Source: Nitzschia sp. pyKryTriq1 (Eukaryota; Bacillariophyta; Bacillariophyceae; Bacillariales; Bacillariaceae). From it: a stretch of DNA of 64,000 bases. The stretch is from the NCBI GenBank assembly GCA_956465555.1, contig OY101128.1, positions 124,001 to 188,000 on the forward strand, read 5' to 3'. Shown one piece after another: positions 63,101 to 64,000 of this stretch; position 1 is the stretch's first letter; every line of letters starts with the position of its first letter. Both the position numbers and the translations under genes were made by a program. The notes beneath the pieces were generated by a model, which saw nothing but the letters and a program-made list of their open reading frames with translations, had not been told where the DNA came from and ran no database searches.

Positions 63101-63428
63101 CTTCATAGCTCTCATCATCATCTTCTTCTACAACGACTTCTTCGGTTTCTTCTTCCTCCACCATTTTCTTGTCGTCATCTTCGGAATCCGTATTCCAGTT
63201 TTGGGCTGGCTGCTGCTGCTGCTGCTGCTGGTTGGCCGTAGATGTTGCGCCGCCAGTTTCGACATCACCACCGCCACCGCCAGCACCGAGAGCCGAAGAA
63301 GAAGAATCTTCGTTGGTGGACGATGATGGTGGCGGTGGCAAATCACTCGAAGACGATGATACCTGCGACGGATCATCATCGTCGTTCATGGTTTGATAGG
63401 CACCGCCAGCGGTCTTTCCAAACACCAT
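60148..63428 (-). CDS. Single-pass membrane leucine-rich-repeat protein with duplicated ectodomain (three exons)
   Basis: Spliced model: 63428-62048, 61930-60548, 60446-60148; 1020 residues, all phases agree. Residues 1-245 are cytosolic, disordered and strongly acidic, followed by a transmembrane helix (about 248-272, MGILIFIALAAITIGTGLGI). The ectodomain begins with a Trp/Cys module: FLWYATTNNGRQRWLSCNP, IPWTRWLSGAEECDWAGVTC, AIDLGGQGLVAPM. About ten plant-type LRRs follow (for example LTSLDLHENRLEGTVPPELG), closed by a NPCSCCTACC cap. The same Trp/Cys module then recurs (VLAHFYFSTRSWKSCNP, ATRWLAGVSECEWVGVTC), followed by about three LRRs and a second CSCCTVCC cap. A receptor or adhesion role is likely; no kinase domain is present. 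Each VTC...DL junction has a splice site in the same phase. Confidence 0.9.
61953..61986. repeat. (TCAAG)n repeat in LRR gene intron 1
   Basis: Six to seven perfect copies of a pentanucleotide inside the first intron of the minus-strand LRR gene, about 22 bp from the acceptor. Confidence 0.95.
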
Positions 63429-63448
63429 ATTTCGGTAACAATGTCTGA

Positions 63449-63465
63449 TTTACTATCTATCTATC

Positions 63466-63501
<36 letters not shown>

Positions 63502-63503
63502 TC
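63449..63503. repeat. (CTAT)n/(CTTT)n microsatellite
   Basis: Short CTAT run passing into about ten CTTT units just upstream of the LRR gene's start, in its likely 5' untranslated or promoter region. Confidence 0.97.
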
Positions 63504-64000
63504 CCGGTAGTAGTATTAGGATATGGTGATGTTGTTGACACCACTGCACTACTATACAAAGAATACAAGTTGCTGCTGTTCTCCTTGGCCTCTCACCAGC
63601 TACAGTAGAACTACTAGTACTAGCGATGAATCAAAATGGAATGGAACTGACCACACAGCACAACTACTACTGCTAGTAGTAGTAGTCTACTAGTCGAGTA
63701 GTAGCAATAGAAGAGTGCGTCTCTCTCGGAAGTTGTTGTGTGTTGTGTGTCTTGGTTCTTATTGTATTCTATTATTTTTGTGGAACAAGTCGTATCAAAA
63801 AATTGGCTCGACTAAATCGGCAATAAGGGTGCGCCACAATCGAGCCGGCCGGGCGCGAAAAAAGATACGATTGTCGTGGTACGTATTGACGGACAGACGG
63901 ACGGCTAGATGGAGACCGGCTGGCTGGCGCGGTGAGGCCGGCGGCCCCCGCACCACCTACTGGTAGAATACCGGACGCGACCGAAAAAGCATGACAGAAA
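63504..64000. other. Right-edge flank
   Basis: About 500 bp, the presumed promoter side of the LRR gene. It contains CTACTAGTAG words (63610-63705) and GGCCGGC-rich sequence toward the edge; no gene seen. Confidence 0.4.

Overview
The window looks like nuclear DNA of a eukaryotic microalga, most likely a raphid pennate diatom. The evidence is short GT-AG introns (about 80 to 440 bp), genes dense on both strands, and proteins full of Asn/Gln/Ser/Thr/Asp homopolymers. It also carries a bestrophin-like protein with a signal peptide ending in a plastid-type G/F junction, Sec14-like/DUF6824 proteins, and LRR membrane proteins of a kind common in diatoms. The species cannot be fixed from sequence alone. 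No bacterial operons, CRISPR arrays, rRNA, confident tRNA or reverse-transcriptase genes were seen.

Layout. 1-3.9 kb: a very long minus-strand reading frame, open at the left edge, encoding a low-complexity protein with one unrecognised domain present twice. 5.9-7.1 kb: a sulfotransferase. 7.5-11.7 kb: a tandem pair of Sec14-like/DUF6824 fusion genes; further copies lie at 35.1 and 47.2 kb, so the family has four members here. 12.6-15.3 kb: a large Gln/Asn-rich protein of unknown role. 16.2-24.9 kb: two nearly identical three-exon bestrophin-like genes facing each other, enclosing a pseudokinase and a multi-pass membrane protein. 26.7-34.6 kb: two consecutive multi-exon RND transporters of the Patched/Dispatched/NPC1 type with sterol-sensing-domain-like membrane blocks. 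37.4-38.4 kb: a broken piece of a PGS1-like phosphatidyltransferase gene followed by a Cys-rich reading frame. 38.6-40.0 kb: a sterol-glucosyltransferase-like GT. 40.8-43.3 kb: a DUF1275 membrane protein whose intron is mostly a 10-bp minisatellite. 45.0 kb: an unknown Ser/Thr-rich protein. 48.7-51.2 kb: gene-poor, with decayed coding scraps and a hairpin. 51.2-53.9 kb: an EF-hand protein with a possible dinucleotide-binding core. 55.2-57.2 kb: a second kinase-like protein lacking the catalytic Asp. 58.1-58.9 kb: a non-autonomous inverted-repeat DNA transposon. 60.1-63.4 kb: a membrane LRR protein with an internally duplicated ectodomain.

How the genes relate. This is ordinary eukaryotic gene order, not an operon. 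The shared theme is membranes: lipid-binding Sec14-like proteins, RND sterol-type transporters, a sterol-type glucosyltransferase, a phospholipid-synthesis relic, anion channels and a DUF1275 carrier. That is probably chance clustering, but local duplication is clear for the Sec14/DUF6824, bestrophin and RND genes. Spliced models were built by hand from donor and acceptor sites with reading phase checked; none is supported by transcripts.
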